Positions 16,156 through 24,491 of a stretch of 64,000 nt of DNA are shown in pieces. The translations under genes were made by a program, and so were the position numbers. The stretch is from Natronomonas pharaonis DSM 2160 (GTDB lineage Archaea > Halobacteriota > Halobacteria > Halobacteriales > Haloarculaceae), in the NCBI RefSeq assembly GCF_000026045.1, contig NC_007426.1:682001-746000 (forward strand), in the 5' to 3' direction. The notes under the pieces were generated by a model, which saw nothing but the letters and a program-made list of their open reading frames with translations, did no database searches and had not been told where the DNA came from. The stretch's first letter is position 1. Each line of letters begins with the position of its first letter.

Positions 16156-18025
16156 AAAACAGTTCCGCGACCTCGCTGACCCGGAGACGGCCCGAGAGAC
16201 GATAGCGTCTCTCGACCTCGCACCCGAGCCGACCGAGGTCCCGCTTCGGGAGGCCCGCGGCCGAGTGCTCGCCTCGCGGATCGACGCCGAACTCGACGTG
16301 CCGGGATTCGACCGCGCCAGCGTCGACGGATATGCCGTCCGCGCGGCCGATACTTTCGGCGCGGACGAGGCCGACCCCGCAGAGCTGGAACTGGCCGGAG
16401 CGGTCCACGCCGGCGTCGAGCCGTCAGTCGAGGTTGCCATCGGCGAGTGTGTCGAAGTCTCGACGGGCGCAGTGGTCCCGCCCGGAGCCGACGCGGTCGT
16501 GATGGTCGAACGGACCGACGAGGATGCCGGCGTTGTCTCGGTTCGGACGGCCCTCGCGCCCGGTGACGGCGTGATGTTCGCGGGGGCGGACGTTGCGGCC
16601 GGCGAGCGGGCACTCGGCCCCGGGACCGTCCTGACGCCCCGCGAAATCGGCCTCCTGTCGGCGCTTGGCGTTGATTCGGTCCCCGTCCGCGGCCAGCCGA
16701 CCGTCGGCATCATCTCGACCGGCGACGAACTCGTCCGGCCGGGCGGCGACCTCGATTCGTCGGCCGGCGAGATATACGACGTAAACAGCTACACGATAGC
16801 GACCGCCGTCGAGGCTGCCGGCGGCGAGGCACGACTCTATCCCCATGCCGGCGACGACTACGAGGCGATGGAGTCGGTGCTACGTGAGGCGGCCGACGAC
16901 TGCGACCTCGTCCTCTCTTCGGGGTCGACATCCGCGTCGGCGGTCGATGTCATCTACCGGGTTATCGAGGACACCGGCGAACTGCTCCTCCACGGCGTGG
17001 CGGTCAAGCCCGGCAAGCCGATGCTCGTCGGCCGAATCGCCGATAGCGCGTACATCGGCCTCCCGGGCTATCCGGTCTCGGCGCTGACGATTTTCCGGAC
17101 ATTCGTCGCTCCCGCTGTCCGCGAGGCGGCTGGGCTTCCTGAACCGGAGACGGCGACTGTCAGCGGCGAGATGGCAGTCCGCGAACGGTACAGCGAGGGC
17201 CGACAGCGGTACATGCCGGCCGGCCTCGTTGCGGACGGCGACGGAACCACGCTGGTGTATCCGGTTGATAAGGGCAGCGGCGCGACGACGAGTCTCGTCG
17301 AGGCCGACGGTGTCGTCTCGGTGCCGCCCGATGTCGAATATCTCGACGCTGGCGAGCGGGTCACGGTCCATCTGTTCTCGCCGGACGTGCGCCCGCCGGC
17401 GCTGTTCGGTGCCGGCGAGGACGACCCGGCGCTCTCGCGGCTGCTCGACCGGGTCGACCGCCCTCGTCACCTCGGCGTCGGAAGCCGACAGGGCCGCCGC
17501 CGGCTCCGGGACGGCGTCACAGACATCGCGGTCGTTACCGGCGATGCCGACATCGACGGTGCCGTCACGCTCGGCGGGTGGCGTCGCCAGTGGGGGCTTG
17601 TCGTCCCGGCCGGCAATCCCGACGATGTCAGCGACCTCTCCGACCTCGTCGACCGGGAGCTACGCTTTGTCAATCGGACGACCGACTCGGGACTGCGTGG
17701 AACGCTCGAGACGGCGCTTGAATCGCTCGCCGCCGACCGCGACCGCGACGTGGCGGGGCTGTTCAGCGATATTGACGGCTTCGGGCTGGCCGTTCGCGCC
17801 CACGAATCGCCGGCACGGAAGGTGCGGTCGGGCGATGCCGACGCCGGCCTCGGGCTTCGGGCGACTGCGGAAAAACTCGGACTTGGCTTTGTGCCCTGCG
17901 GGACTGAACAGGTTCAGGTTCTTGCTGATGCGTCTCGGACCGGAAAAGACGGCGTCGAGGCGTTCCGGCAGGCACTCGATGACCTCCCAGCGGTCGCTGG
18001 GTCGCTTCCGGGCTACGACTCCTGA
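16148..18025 (+). CDS. MoeA fused to a periplasmic-binding-like (PBP/LysR-substrate type) domain
   Basis: The 625-residue fusion has residues 1-405 as a complete MoeA (RASVDGYAVRAADTFG, VLSSGSTSASAVDVIYRV, LPGYPVSALTIFRTFVAP) and residues about 415-620 as a PBP-like domain (GVGSRQGRRRLRDGVTDIAV, then GFVPCGTEQVQVLAD). In the core, the TGGSS of the first copy is SSGST. The appended domain resembles substrate-binding folds for molybdate- or molybdopterin-like ligands and may sense or deliver the metal oxyanion. There is no signal peptide, so it is cytoplasmic. The start ATG lies inside the end of the first moeA. Confidence 0.87.
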   Translation: MSRKQFRDLADPETARETIASLDLAPEPTEVPLREARGRVLASRIDAELDVPGFDRASVDGYAVRAADTFGADEADPAELELAGAVHAGVEPSVEVAIGECVEVSTGAVVPPGADAVVMVERTDEDAGVVSVRTALAPGDGVMFAGADVAAGERALGPGTVLTPREIGLLSALGVDSVPVRGQPTVGIISTGDELVRPGGDLDSSAGEIYDVNSYTIATAVEAAGGEARLYPHAGDDYEAMESVLREAADDCDLVLSSGSTSASAVDVIYRVIEDTGELLLHGVAVKPGKPMLVGRIADSAYIGLPGYPVSALTIFRTFVAPAVREAAGLPEPETATVSGEMAVRERYSEGRQRYMPAGLVADGDGTTLVYPVDKGSGATTSLVEADGVVSVPPDVEYLDAGERVTVHLFSPDVRPPALFGAGEDDPALSRLLDRVDRPRHLGVGSRQGRRRLRDGVTDIAVVTGDADIDGAVTLGGWRRQWGLVVPAGNPDDVSDLSDLVDRELRFVNRTTDSGLRGTLETALESLAADRDRDVAGLFSDIDGFGLAVRAHESPARKVRSGDADAGLGLRATAEKLGLGFVPCGTEQVQVLADASRTGKDGVEAFRQALDDLPAVAGSLPGYDS

Positions 18026-18540
18026 CTGTCGGTGTACTCGACGTCGATAATCGCCATCCCGTGTGAGGCGTAGACGTCGACAACATCGGCGCGGTGCTCC
18101 CGGACGTGTTCCTTCCAGGTTTCCAGCGCCTCGTCTATCCACTCGTCGATTGTCGCTTCCTTCGGGTCGGCCGCATCGAGTTCTTCGAGTGCGAGCTCCC
18201 GCGTCGGCCGCTGTTCGACGACCTGCCGTCCCTCCTCGACGAACCGGAACGGGCGAATCCGGACGGCCCCTTCGAGGTCGACCTTCGTGGTATCGTCCTC
18301 GATGTGAACGAGTTCCGGCTCGGCTTCGGCTTCGAACGGTGGGGTCAGCTCGAAGCTGACCTTCTGGTCGATGCCGACCTCTTCCTGACCGTTGTAGGCG
18401 AGTGCCTGTACAACATCGTCGGGGTCGACGACGAGTGTCTCGATGTCGTCTATCGAGGTGTTATCCTCTTTGCCCGGTTCACCGTCGGTCGCGTCTCCCT
18501 CATTCGGTGTCATTGGCAGAACGTAGTCACTCTGTCGCAT
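18013..18540 (-). CDS. Conserved-looking haloarchaeal protein of unknown function
   Basis: The 175-residue, strongly acidic protein is not recognised. Visible features are a disordered acidic N-terminus (DGEPGKEDNTSIDDIETL), a middle with regular beta-strand alternation (VSFELTPPFEAEAEPELVHI) and a C-terminal helical stretch ending MAIIDVEYTDSQES. The start could be the ATG at 18540 or at 18513. Its 3' end overlaps the moeA fusion by 13 nt on the opposite strand. There is no membrane segment. Acidic composition like its neighbours argues that it is a real gene. Confidence 0.7.
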   Translation of the reverse strand: MRQSDYVLPMTPNEGDATDGEPGKEDNTSIDDIETLVVDPDDVVQALAYNGQEEVGIDQKVSFELTPPFEAEAEPELVHIEDDTTKVDLEGAVRIRPFRFVEEGRQVVEQRPTRELALEELDAADPKEATIDEWIDEALETWKEHVREHRADVVDVYASHGMAIIDVEYTDSQES

Positions 18541-18758
18541 TAAATCGCCGGAACCGGAGCGCCGCGGTTCTAACGTCAATACACTTGGTAAATGACCAAT
18601 CCGCCGGTACCGATGCGGCAATACGTGCCGTTACATCACGTGAAATATATTGATATAAATAGATGTGAAATAAATAGTCTTAGGGGGTTACGGAACCACT
18701 ATTCACATAATCAGTCCTCAACATATTGCGTCTTCTTCGTCACTTCGTTCCTCAAAAG

Positions 18759-18783
18759 AGTGCTCCGTCAGGGATTCGAACCC
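18759..18783 (-). repeat. Partial tRNA-Glu 3'-end duplicate (putative att site)
   Basis: The 25 bases that begin AGTGCTCCGTCAGGGATTCG are identical to 18868-18892, which is the 3' end and T-arm of the intact tRNA-Glu gene. The rest of the tRNA is absent here. Duplication of a tRNA 3' end is the standard footprint of tyrosine-recombinase integration in archaea. No integrase is present in the window. Confidence 0.75.
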
Positions 18784-18827
18784 GATGCCAGACCTCGCTT
18801 CACTCGGTCTGCCGTGGTTCGAATCCC
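18771..18827. repeat. Nested perfect inverted repeat next to the putative att copy
   Basis: GGGATTCGAACC (18771-18782) pairs with GGTTCGAATCCC (18816-18827). Inside it, CAGACC (18789-18794) pairs with GGTCTG (18806-18811). The outer arm includes the T-loop sequence of the tRNA duplicate, so the structure is built from tRNA-derived sequence in both orientations. Confidence 0.85.
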
Positions 18828-18869
18828 TTCTGTGTGCGCTTCTCGCGCTCACGATGTTCGCTTGAGAAG

Positions 18870-18944
18870 TGCTCCGTCAGGGATTCGAACCCTGGTCCTT
18901 GCCGTGAGAGGGCAAGATGATTGGCCGGACTACACCAACGGAGC
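18870..18944 (-). tRNA. tRNA-Glu (CTC)
   Basis: The minus strand folds as a complete tRNA of 75 nt. The acceptor is GCTCCGT paired with ACGGAGC, with A as discriminator. The anticodon arm is TTGCC-CTCTCAC-GGCAA with anticodon CUC, and the T-arm is CAGGG-TTCGAAT-CCCTG. CCA is not encoded. Its 3' end is duplicated about 110 bp downstream in the tRNA's own direction, which marks it as a likely integration target. Confidence 0.95.
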
Positions 18945-19021
18945 GTTCGCGTACACTGTGCAGTATCGCAGAAGGACGTATAACGGTTGCGCTTTCACGC
19001 CCCTGTGGGCCGGTTTCGCAT

Positions 19022-19273
19022 TCAGGCGTCGCGGTATCTGAAGGTGATAACGGTCCGAACGTCGTCTTCTCCCTCCGGGGCTTCGTTGGCGACCGACAGC
19101 CCGACAACGGCGGATTCGCCGACCGCGTCCGTTACCAGTTCCCGGAGCGCCGCGGCGCTCGCGTCGGCTTCCAGCAGCGACACCCGAACCTGCCCACGAT
19201 TCACCCCGGCGCTGTTGACAGTGTATCCGTCGGCTTCCAGCGTCTCCCGTACCGTGGCGACGATGTCATCCAT
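19022..19273 (-). CDS. Small unknown protein, haloarchaeal type
   Basis: The 83-residue acidic protein starts MDDIVATVRETLEADGYTVN (ATG at 19273) and ends VRTVITFRYRDA. Alternating helix and strand segments suggest a compact alpha-beta fold. I recognise no family and no catalytic motif. An in-frame ATG at 19300 would add nine residues; the later ATG fits better. It is divergent from the thioredoxin-like gene across about 80 bp. Confidence 0.65.
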   Translation of the reverse strand: MDDIVATVRETLEADGYTVNSAGVNRGQVRVSLLEADASAAALRELVTDAVGESAVVGLSVANEAPEGEDDVRTVITFRYRDA

Positions 19274-19351
19274 AGCGTAGCGTTCAGCCCCGACTGGCAA
19301 AAAGCTTCAGGGCACCGATAATCGTTTGGGCGCTCGGCTCCCGGCTCCGCT

Positions 19352-19678
19352 ATGGATGCTGCTGTCGTCAGACATCTCGACGACGAGCGCGACTTTGAGG
19401 CGTTCGTCACGTCTCACGAGGTCGTGCTCGTCGAGTTCTACACCACGGGCTGCCCGAAATGCGCCGCAATGGAGCCGGTTTTAGGCACCGTCGCGAGGGC
19501 AACTGGCGTTCCTGTGGGGCTTTGTGACCTCGGCTCCGTGCCAGTGGTCGAGCGGTTCGATATCGCTTCGACGCCGACGCTCATACTATTCACAAACGGC
19601 GACCCCGCAGACCGGCTGGCGGAGGGGTTCGTCGGTGCCGACAGGCTTGTCGAATTCGTCGATGCCGTTCAGGAGTAG
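19352..19678 (+). CDS. Thioredoxin-like protein (CPKC)
   Basis: The 108-residue thioredoxin fold has VVLVEFYTTGCPKCAAMEPV (CxxC at about residues 34-37), the cis-proline STPTLILFTNG and a C-terminal helix. It lacks the canonical WCGPC, having CPKC instead, so it is a thioredoxin-like thiol-disulfide oxidoreductase whose partner is unknown. It is cytoplasmic, with no signal peptide. It is a single gene. Confidence 0.87.
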   Translation: MDAAVVRHLDDERDFEAFVTSHEVVLVEFYTTGCPKCAAMEPVLGTVARATGVPVGLCDLGSVPVVERFDIASTPTLILFTNGDPADRLAEGFVGADRLVEFVDAVQE

Positions 19679-19715
19679 CTACACGTCGCGGTTGCGGCGC
19701 TTCTTGTGCCACAGG

Positions 19716-21020
19716 CTACGTCCCGTCACTGTTCCCGTCCCCGTCCGTGTCATCTTCGCCGTCATCGAACGGTGAGCCGGCAGCCTCCGGCTCGTGGCCG
19801 GCCAGTGAGACGATGTTTTCACGGCCGACACGGAGCTTCGAAACCGTCCCTTCCTCCTCCATCTCCGAAAGCAGCATCGAGACCTTCGATTTCGACCAGT
19901 CCGTCTCGTCGACGATGGCGACCTGTTTCATCCGCCCGCCGTTCCGCTCCAGTAGGTCGACGACGCGCTTTTCGTCCGGCTGGAGCATCTCGTCTGTGAC
20001 GGCCGGTTCACCGCTGGCCACCGTGTCCGCGCTTCCCCCAGCGTCCCTATCGGGTGCTCCGTCGTCGACTGCGGTTCCGCCCGCAGCCGCCCCATCGTCG
20101 ACCGTCTCGGTGGTCGAGACACCGCCCGCGTCGCTTTCGGCGGTCCCGTCACCTCCGCTCTCTGTCCGCCGTGGGAACGTTCCGGTCTGGTAGGCGATTG
20201 CTGTCCCGCCGGCAAGCACCACGACGAGCAGCGCCGCAAGCGGCACCAGCCAGCTTCCGTTGTTGGCCGGCGCTGGCGTCTCGTCGCCGTTCTGCTCTGC
20301 CGGTGGACGGTCGGCCTGTTGTTCGGTGTGAACGAGCCGCGGGCGGCGGTCGGTGAACTCCTGTTCGCCGACCCACGTCACCGTCTCGCTTTCGGCGAGG
20401 GTGCCTCCAGCCATGCTGTCCGGTTCGGGGTCGACAGACTCAAATGCCAGTCCCGGTCCGGCCTCGAACTGAAGCTCGTTGTCCGGGTCGACATAGAGCC
20501 CCCCGACAAAGACATCGCCGACGGTGACGCTGTCGTCCTCAATGGCCGCGAACCCATTCCAACGGAACGTCATCTCGACGATGCCGAACTCGGTGCCGGC
20601 CGGCGGCCGCTCTTCGATGTACGCATCGCGGTCGAACCTGCTCGCCGCCATTCTGCGGTCTGTCGCTTCCTCACCGGAGGCGGCGAGCGAGTCTGCTCGT
20701 GCCTGGAACTCGGTGTAGGCGTCGGTCTCGGTTTCGGTAAACCGTGCGGCGAACCCGCCGAAATTCTCGATATCGTCGTCGGTTTCGAGCCGCTGTTCGT
20801 ATCTGAATGTCCAGTCGGCGCTGCCGTTCCCGTAGGTCGTGATGAGGAATCTGGTCCGGTCTGCCTCGAACCCGTCCTCGTCGATATCGGCGAAGTCGGC
20901 GGATTCCGTCTCCGCCGCTGCCGAGCCGGGGCTGTCAGCCGCTGCTGTCGCCGCGCCGGCCGCAACGGCCGCGAAGGCGGCCACCGCAAGGACCAACACG
21001 ACGTATCGGGAACGGCCCAT
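19716..21020 (-). CDS. Membrane-anchored protein with extracytoplasmic domain and cytoplasmic winged helix
   Basis: The 434-residue protein has an N-terminal signal segment (VVLVLAVAAFAAVAAGAATA), an acidic external domain of about 210 residues with strand-rich segments such as IVEMTFRWNGF, one membrane helix (WLVPLAALLVVVLAGGTAIA, about residues 249-268), an acidic linker, and a winged helix (DEKRVVDLLERNGGRMKQVA through SKSKVSMLLSEMEEEGTVSK). This layout suggests a one-component membrane regulator that reads an outside signal and binds DNA from the membrane. The ligand and targets are unknown. Similar architectures are common in haloarchaea. Confidence 0.8.
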   Translation of the reverse strand: MGRSRYVVLVLAVAAFAAVAAGAATAAADSPGSAAAETESADFADIDEDGFEADRTRFLITTYGNGSADWTFRYEQRLETDDDIENFGGFAARFTETETDAYTEFQARADSLAASGEEATDRRMAASRFDRDAYIEERPPAGTEFGIVEMTFRWNGFAAIEDDSVTVGDVFVGGLYVDPDNELQFEAGPGLAFESVDPEPDSMAGGTLAESETVTWVGEQEFTDRRPRLVHTEQQADRPPAEQNGDETPAPANNGSWLVPLAALLVVVLAGGTAIAYQTGTFPRRTESGGDGTAESDAGGVSTTETVDDGAAAGGTAVDDGAPDRDAGGSADTVASGEPAVTDEMLQPDEKRVVDLLERNGGRMKQVAIVDETDWSKSKVSMLLSEMEEEGTVSKLRVGRENIVSLAGHEPEAAGSPFDDGEDDTDGDGNSDGT

Positions 21021-21062
21021 CGATACCGAATTACATCCCGCCTCGGTATAAACCCCTTCGGC

Positions 21063-24000
21063 TTACCGATTCGGCTCCGGAATTGCCGCCGCAAGACACT
21101 CTATCGGATGCACGGCCGTTCGCCCGTCGCCGCTGAGCTGTGTCCGACACGAGGCTCCGGGGGCGACCGGGCGACCGTCGGCGTCGTCGAGTCGGTCGAA
21201 GAGCAGCGACCCGATGGCCTGACTCATCGAGTAGTGTTCGGCCTCGTAGCCGAACGAGCCGGCCATCCCACAGCAGGTCGAATCGAGCGGGGTAACGTCG
21301 TAGCCGGCACGGCGGAGCACGCCGACCGCGTGGTGGTCGCGCTTTGTCGCCTTCTGGTGGCAGTGGCCGTGATAGACCAGTTGCTCGCCCCCCGCGTCGG
21401 TCGGAACGCCCCCATCGAGCCCGGCTACATCGAGATACTCACAGACGCCGTAGGTGTTTTCCGCGACGTGTTCGACGGTTGCTTCCGGAAGCAGCGACGC
21501 GTAGTCCGACTGGACCATCACGGCGTCTGAGGGTTCGCAGACGACCACCGACCACCCGTCCTCGACGTAGGGTTCGACCGCCTCGACGGTATCCTGGGCT
21601 CGTTCGGCGGCTGTCTCTACGAACCCCTTCGAGTAGGCTGCCCGGCCAGTCCCCCCGGCTTCGACGATGTCGACGTGGACACCGGCAGCCTCCAGTACGC
21701 GCACGGCGGCCTTCGCGACATCGGTGTCGACGTAGTTCGTGAACGTGTCCGGTAGCAGCACGACCCGGTGGTCGGTCTCCGATACCGCGACTGTCGGGTC
21801 CCGGCGCTCGAACCAGTCGACGAACGATTCCCGCTCGAACGTCGGCGGCGACCGCTCGCGGGCAATGCCGAGTGCTTTTTCGGCGATACGGCCGCTTCCC
21901 GGAAGCGAACTGAGGCGGTTGACGAGCGGCGCGAGACGGCTCCCGAGCGCGGCGACCGTGTCGATGTTCGCAAACAGACGGTCCCGAAGGCTCGCGCCGT
22001 GCTCGCGGTGATGCTGATACGTCACCTCGGCTTTCAGCTTCGCGAGGTCAACCTCGCTCGGGCAGTCGTTCGAACAGCCCTTACAGCCGATACAGAGGTC
22101 GAGTACCTCACGCATGAACTCGGGGTCGGTCGCCGCGGCGTCAAGCCGGCCGCTGGCGGCCGCCCGCAACGCGTTTGCCCGCCCACGGGTGCTCTGTATC
22201 TCCTCGTCTGCGGCCCGATAGGTCGGACACATCACGCCGCCGGTCGTCTCTTGTGGCCCACGGCAGCCGCCGCAGCCGTGACAGAGCTCCGCCATTCCCT
22301 GAAAGCCGTTGTCGTTGTCCCACCGCAGCGCCGGCTCGAAGCCGGGGTCGAACTCGTAATCGGGGTCGAACCGGAGCGCCTCGGTCGGGTCGACATCGCC
22401 ACAGACCTGTTCCGGGTTGAGGATGCCGTCCGGGTCGAAGGCGGCCTTGAGTTCCTCAAAGAGGCCGAACACCTCGTCGCCGTAGAGCTTGCGGTTCCAG
22501 CGGGTCCGGGCCCGCCCGTCGCCGTGTTCGCCGGAGACACTGCCGTCGTACTCGGCGACGAGGTCCGTCGCCCCCTCGGCGATGGCGTCCATCTGCTCGA
22601 TGCCGGCCGTCGTCTTCGTGTCGACGAGCGGCCGGATATGCAGACAGCCCGGGCCGGCGTGAGCATAGAAGCTGGCGAAGGTGTCGTTTGCCTCAAGCAA
22701 CTCGCGGAACTCGGCGACGTATTCGGGGAGATTTTCGGGTGGAACAGCGGTGTCCTCGATGAAGCTGATGTGTTTTTCGTCGGTCGTCCGGCCGAGCAGA
22801 ATCGGGAGTCCGGACTTCCGTAGTTTCCAGAACCGCTCTCTGTCGGCCTTCTCGTGGGCTTCGTCGGCGTGGATGGCCCGGACCGGTGCGTCGGTGGTGG
22901 GTCCTCCTGTGCTGTCAGCGGTCGTCTCCGCGGACGGTCGTCTGTCGGCGAGCAGCTCGGCGACCCGCCGCTTGCCGTCTGCGTCGCTTTCGGCGTAGAA
23001 CTCGACAAGCAGGACGCTGCCGGCATCGGACGGCAGCGTCTCCTCGACGAGAGCGCCGAACTCCGAGGTATCGCGTGCGAGGTCCAAGAGTACGTCATCG
23101 AGCACCTCGACGGCCGCCGGGCCAAAGGAGAGAATCGGCTCTACGTCCTCCAGTGCGTCTATGAGGCCGGGATACGAGAGCAAGGCGACAGCCTTCGTCT
23201 CCGGCGTCGGCTCCAGCCCGACCGTCGCCTCGGTGACGACACCGAGCGTCCCCTCGCTGCCGGCAAGCACGCGGGCGAGATTGACCGTCTCGCGGTCGCC
23301 GGCCACGGCCGCCTCGTACTGCTCGATGAGGCAGTCGAGATTGTACCCGGAGACGTTCCGTTTCAGTTCGGGGTAGGCCGTCTCAACCGGCTCGGCTTCC
23401 TCGCTGGCGATTCGGTAGAGCGTCCGGTAAATACGGCCGACGAACGACGATTCCTCGGCGCGGCGTTGCCACTCCGCAGGCGTGACCGGACCGAACCGAT
23501 GGACCGACCCATCGGCGAGAACGACCTCCAGCGATTCGATGTAGGCGTCGGTCTTCCCGTAGACCAGCGAGTGGCTCCCCGTCGAGTTGTTGCCGATAGC
23601 GCCGCCCAGAGCGCTTTTGTCGCCCCATGCCGGGTCGGGTGGAAACGTCAGCCCATCGAGCCGTTTATCAAGGTCGCCGAGTCGGACCCCCGGCTGTGCG
23701 GTGGCGGTCCGGGCTTCCTCGTCAACGGTCAAAAGCGAATTCATGTGCCGAGTGAAATCCACCACGACCGCTTTGTTCACCGTCTGTCCCGCGAGCGACG
23801 TGCCGCCGCCCCGGGGCAATACGGGTATCGACCGCTCGGCACAGTAGGAGACGACGGCGGAGACATCGTCGGTGTCTGTCGGAAAGACGACGCCGATTGG
23901 GGTGACCTCGTAGGCGGATGCATCGGTTGCATACAGCGTCCGCGTGTACTCGTCGAAGCGCACCTCGCCGTCGATGAGCCGCTTGAGGTCGGCGACAAGC

Positions 24001-24098
24001 CCCGGCCGGTCCGTATCGCCGCCGGTGTAGTCGTAACTGGCCCGTTCGTCGACCGCGGGGTCGGTCCCAGTCGTCCGGTCGCCGCCCTCCGTAGCCAT
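21063..24098 (-). CDS. FAD-linked oxidoreductase fused to Fe-S/CCG domain (GlcD-GlcF or D-lactate dehydrogenase type)
   Basis: The 1011-residue protein combines what are two or three proteins in E. coli glycolate oxidase. Residues about 60-200 are a PCMH-type FAD domain (IPVLPRGGGTSLAGQTVNK), about 230-560 the FAD-oxidase C domain (HEHGDGRAR-like SGEHGDGRART), about 600-685 two ferredoxin-like clusters (CHGCGGC, CIGCKGCSNDCP), and about 740-1000 a CCG-type domain (HGHCHQKATKR, STCCGMAGSFGYE). It likely oxidises a 2-hydroxyacid such as D-lactate or glycolate and passes electrons to the respiratory chain. The start at 24098 opens just before the FAD domain. Substrate is unresolved. Confidence 0.85.
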   Translation of the reverse strand: MATEGGDRTTGTDPAVDERASYDYTGGDTDRPGLVADLKRLIDGEVRFDEYTRTLYATDASAYEVTPIGVVFPTDTDDVSAVVSYCAERSIPVLPRGGGTSLAGQTVNKAVVVDFTRHMNSLLTVDEEARTATAQPGVRLGDLDKRLDGLTFPPDPAWGDKSALGGAIGNNSTGSHSLVYGKTDAYIESLEVVLADGSVHRFGPVTPAEWQRRAEESSFVGRIYRTLYRIASEEAEPVETAYPELKRNVSGYNLDCLIEQYEAAVAGDRETVNLARVLAGSEGTLGVVTEATVGLEPTPETKAVALLSYPGLIDALEDVEPILSFGPAAVEVLDDVLLDLARDTSEFGALVEETLPSDAGSVLLVEFYAESDADGKRRVAELLADRRPSAETTADSTGGPTTDAPVRAIHADEAHEKADRERFWKLRKSGLPILLGRTTDEKHISFIEDTAVPPENLPEYVAEFRELLEANDTFASFYAHAGPGCLHIRPLVDTKTTAGIEQMDAIAEGATDLVAEYDGSVSGEHGDGRARTRWNRKLYGDEVFGLFEELKAAFDPDGILNPEQVCGDVDPTEALRFDPDYEFDPGFEPALRWDNDNGFQGMAELCHGCGGCRGPQETTGGVMCPTYRAADEEIQSTRGRANALRAAASGRLDAAATDPEFMREVLDLCIGCKGCSNDCPSEVDLAKLKAEVTYQHHREHGASLRDRLFANIDTVAALGSRLAPLVNRLSSLPGSGRIAEKALGIARERSPPTFERESFVDWFERRDPTVAVSETDHRVVLLPDTFTNYVDTDVAKAAVRVLEAAGVHVDIVEAGGTGRAAYSKGFVETAAERAQDTVEAVEPYVEDGWSVVVCEPSDAVMVQSDYASLLPEATVEHVAENTYGVCEYLDVAGLDGGVPTDAGGEQLVYHGHCHQKATKRDHHAVGVLRRAGYDVTPLDSTCCGMAGSFGYEAEHYSMSQAIGSLLFDRLDDADGRPVAPGASCRTQLSGDGRTAVHPIECLAAAIPEPNR

Positions 24099-24221
24099 AC
24101 GGCCGTATTGGGCAGCATCGGTTAAAAACCGGCGTGTCTCACAGCGTCGGCGGGCGCCTGCCCCGTCAGCTGGGCCGTCCCATTCGAAACCCTTAGTGAC
24201 GCCGCCGCCGCAGCAACACCC

Positions 24222-24491
24222 ATGACTGTCGACGACGATGCGGTTCGCCACGTCGCATCGCTGGCCCGCGTTGACCTCGATGAAGACGAAGTCGAGTTGT
24301 TCGCCGAGCAGTTCGGCGACATTCTCGAATACTTCGAGGCGCTCGATGACGTTCCCGATGTCGAGCCCGAAACCGAACTGGCGAACGTCATGCGCCCCGA
24401 CGAGGTACACGAGGGGCTCACACAGGATGAGGCGCTTCAGAACGCCCCGGAAACCGAGGACGGCTACTTCAAGGGTCCGAAGGTCTCATGA
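24222..24491 (+). CDS. gatC: Asp-tRNA(Asn)/Glu-tRNA(Gln) amidotransferase subunit C
   Basis: The 89-residue GatC is the small clamp subunit that stabilises GatA. It has the family opening VRHVASLARVDLDEDEVELF, the FGDILEYFEALDDV helix, and the late MRPDEVHEGLTQDEALQNAP with PETEDGYFKGPKV at the end. It overlaps gatA by ATGA. GatB is not in the window. In haloarchaea GatCAB makes Asn-tRNA(Asn), while GatDE usually serves Gln. Confidence 0.93.
   Translation: MTVDDDAVRHVASLARVDLDEDEVELFAEQFGDILEYFEALDDVPDVEPETELANVMRPDEVHEGLTQDEALQNAPETEDGYFKGPKVS

Larger units (their letters stand above)
18541..18869. other. AT-rich gap containing a tRNA-Glu 3'-end duplicate and a nested hairpin
   Basis: About 330 bases without a credible gene separate the unknown protein from tRNA-Glu. 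Bases 18570-18750 are markedly AT-rich compared with the flanks (for example AATATATTGATATAAATAG near 18643). The right part holds a 25-nt copy of the tRNA-Glu 3' end and a nested inverted repeat. This reads as the scar of an integrated element. Confidence 0.7.

Noticed and set aside
18759-18783. A second functional tRNA-Glu gene
   Set aside because: Only the 3' end and part of the T-arm are present; anticodon and D arms are missing.
18592-19041. Frame reading through the tRNA-Glu gene
   Set aside because: It runs through the intact tRNA and its duplicate, giving a typical false protein with a GFEPDARP-like stretch.
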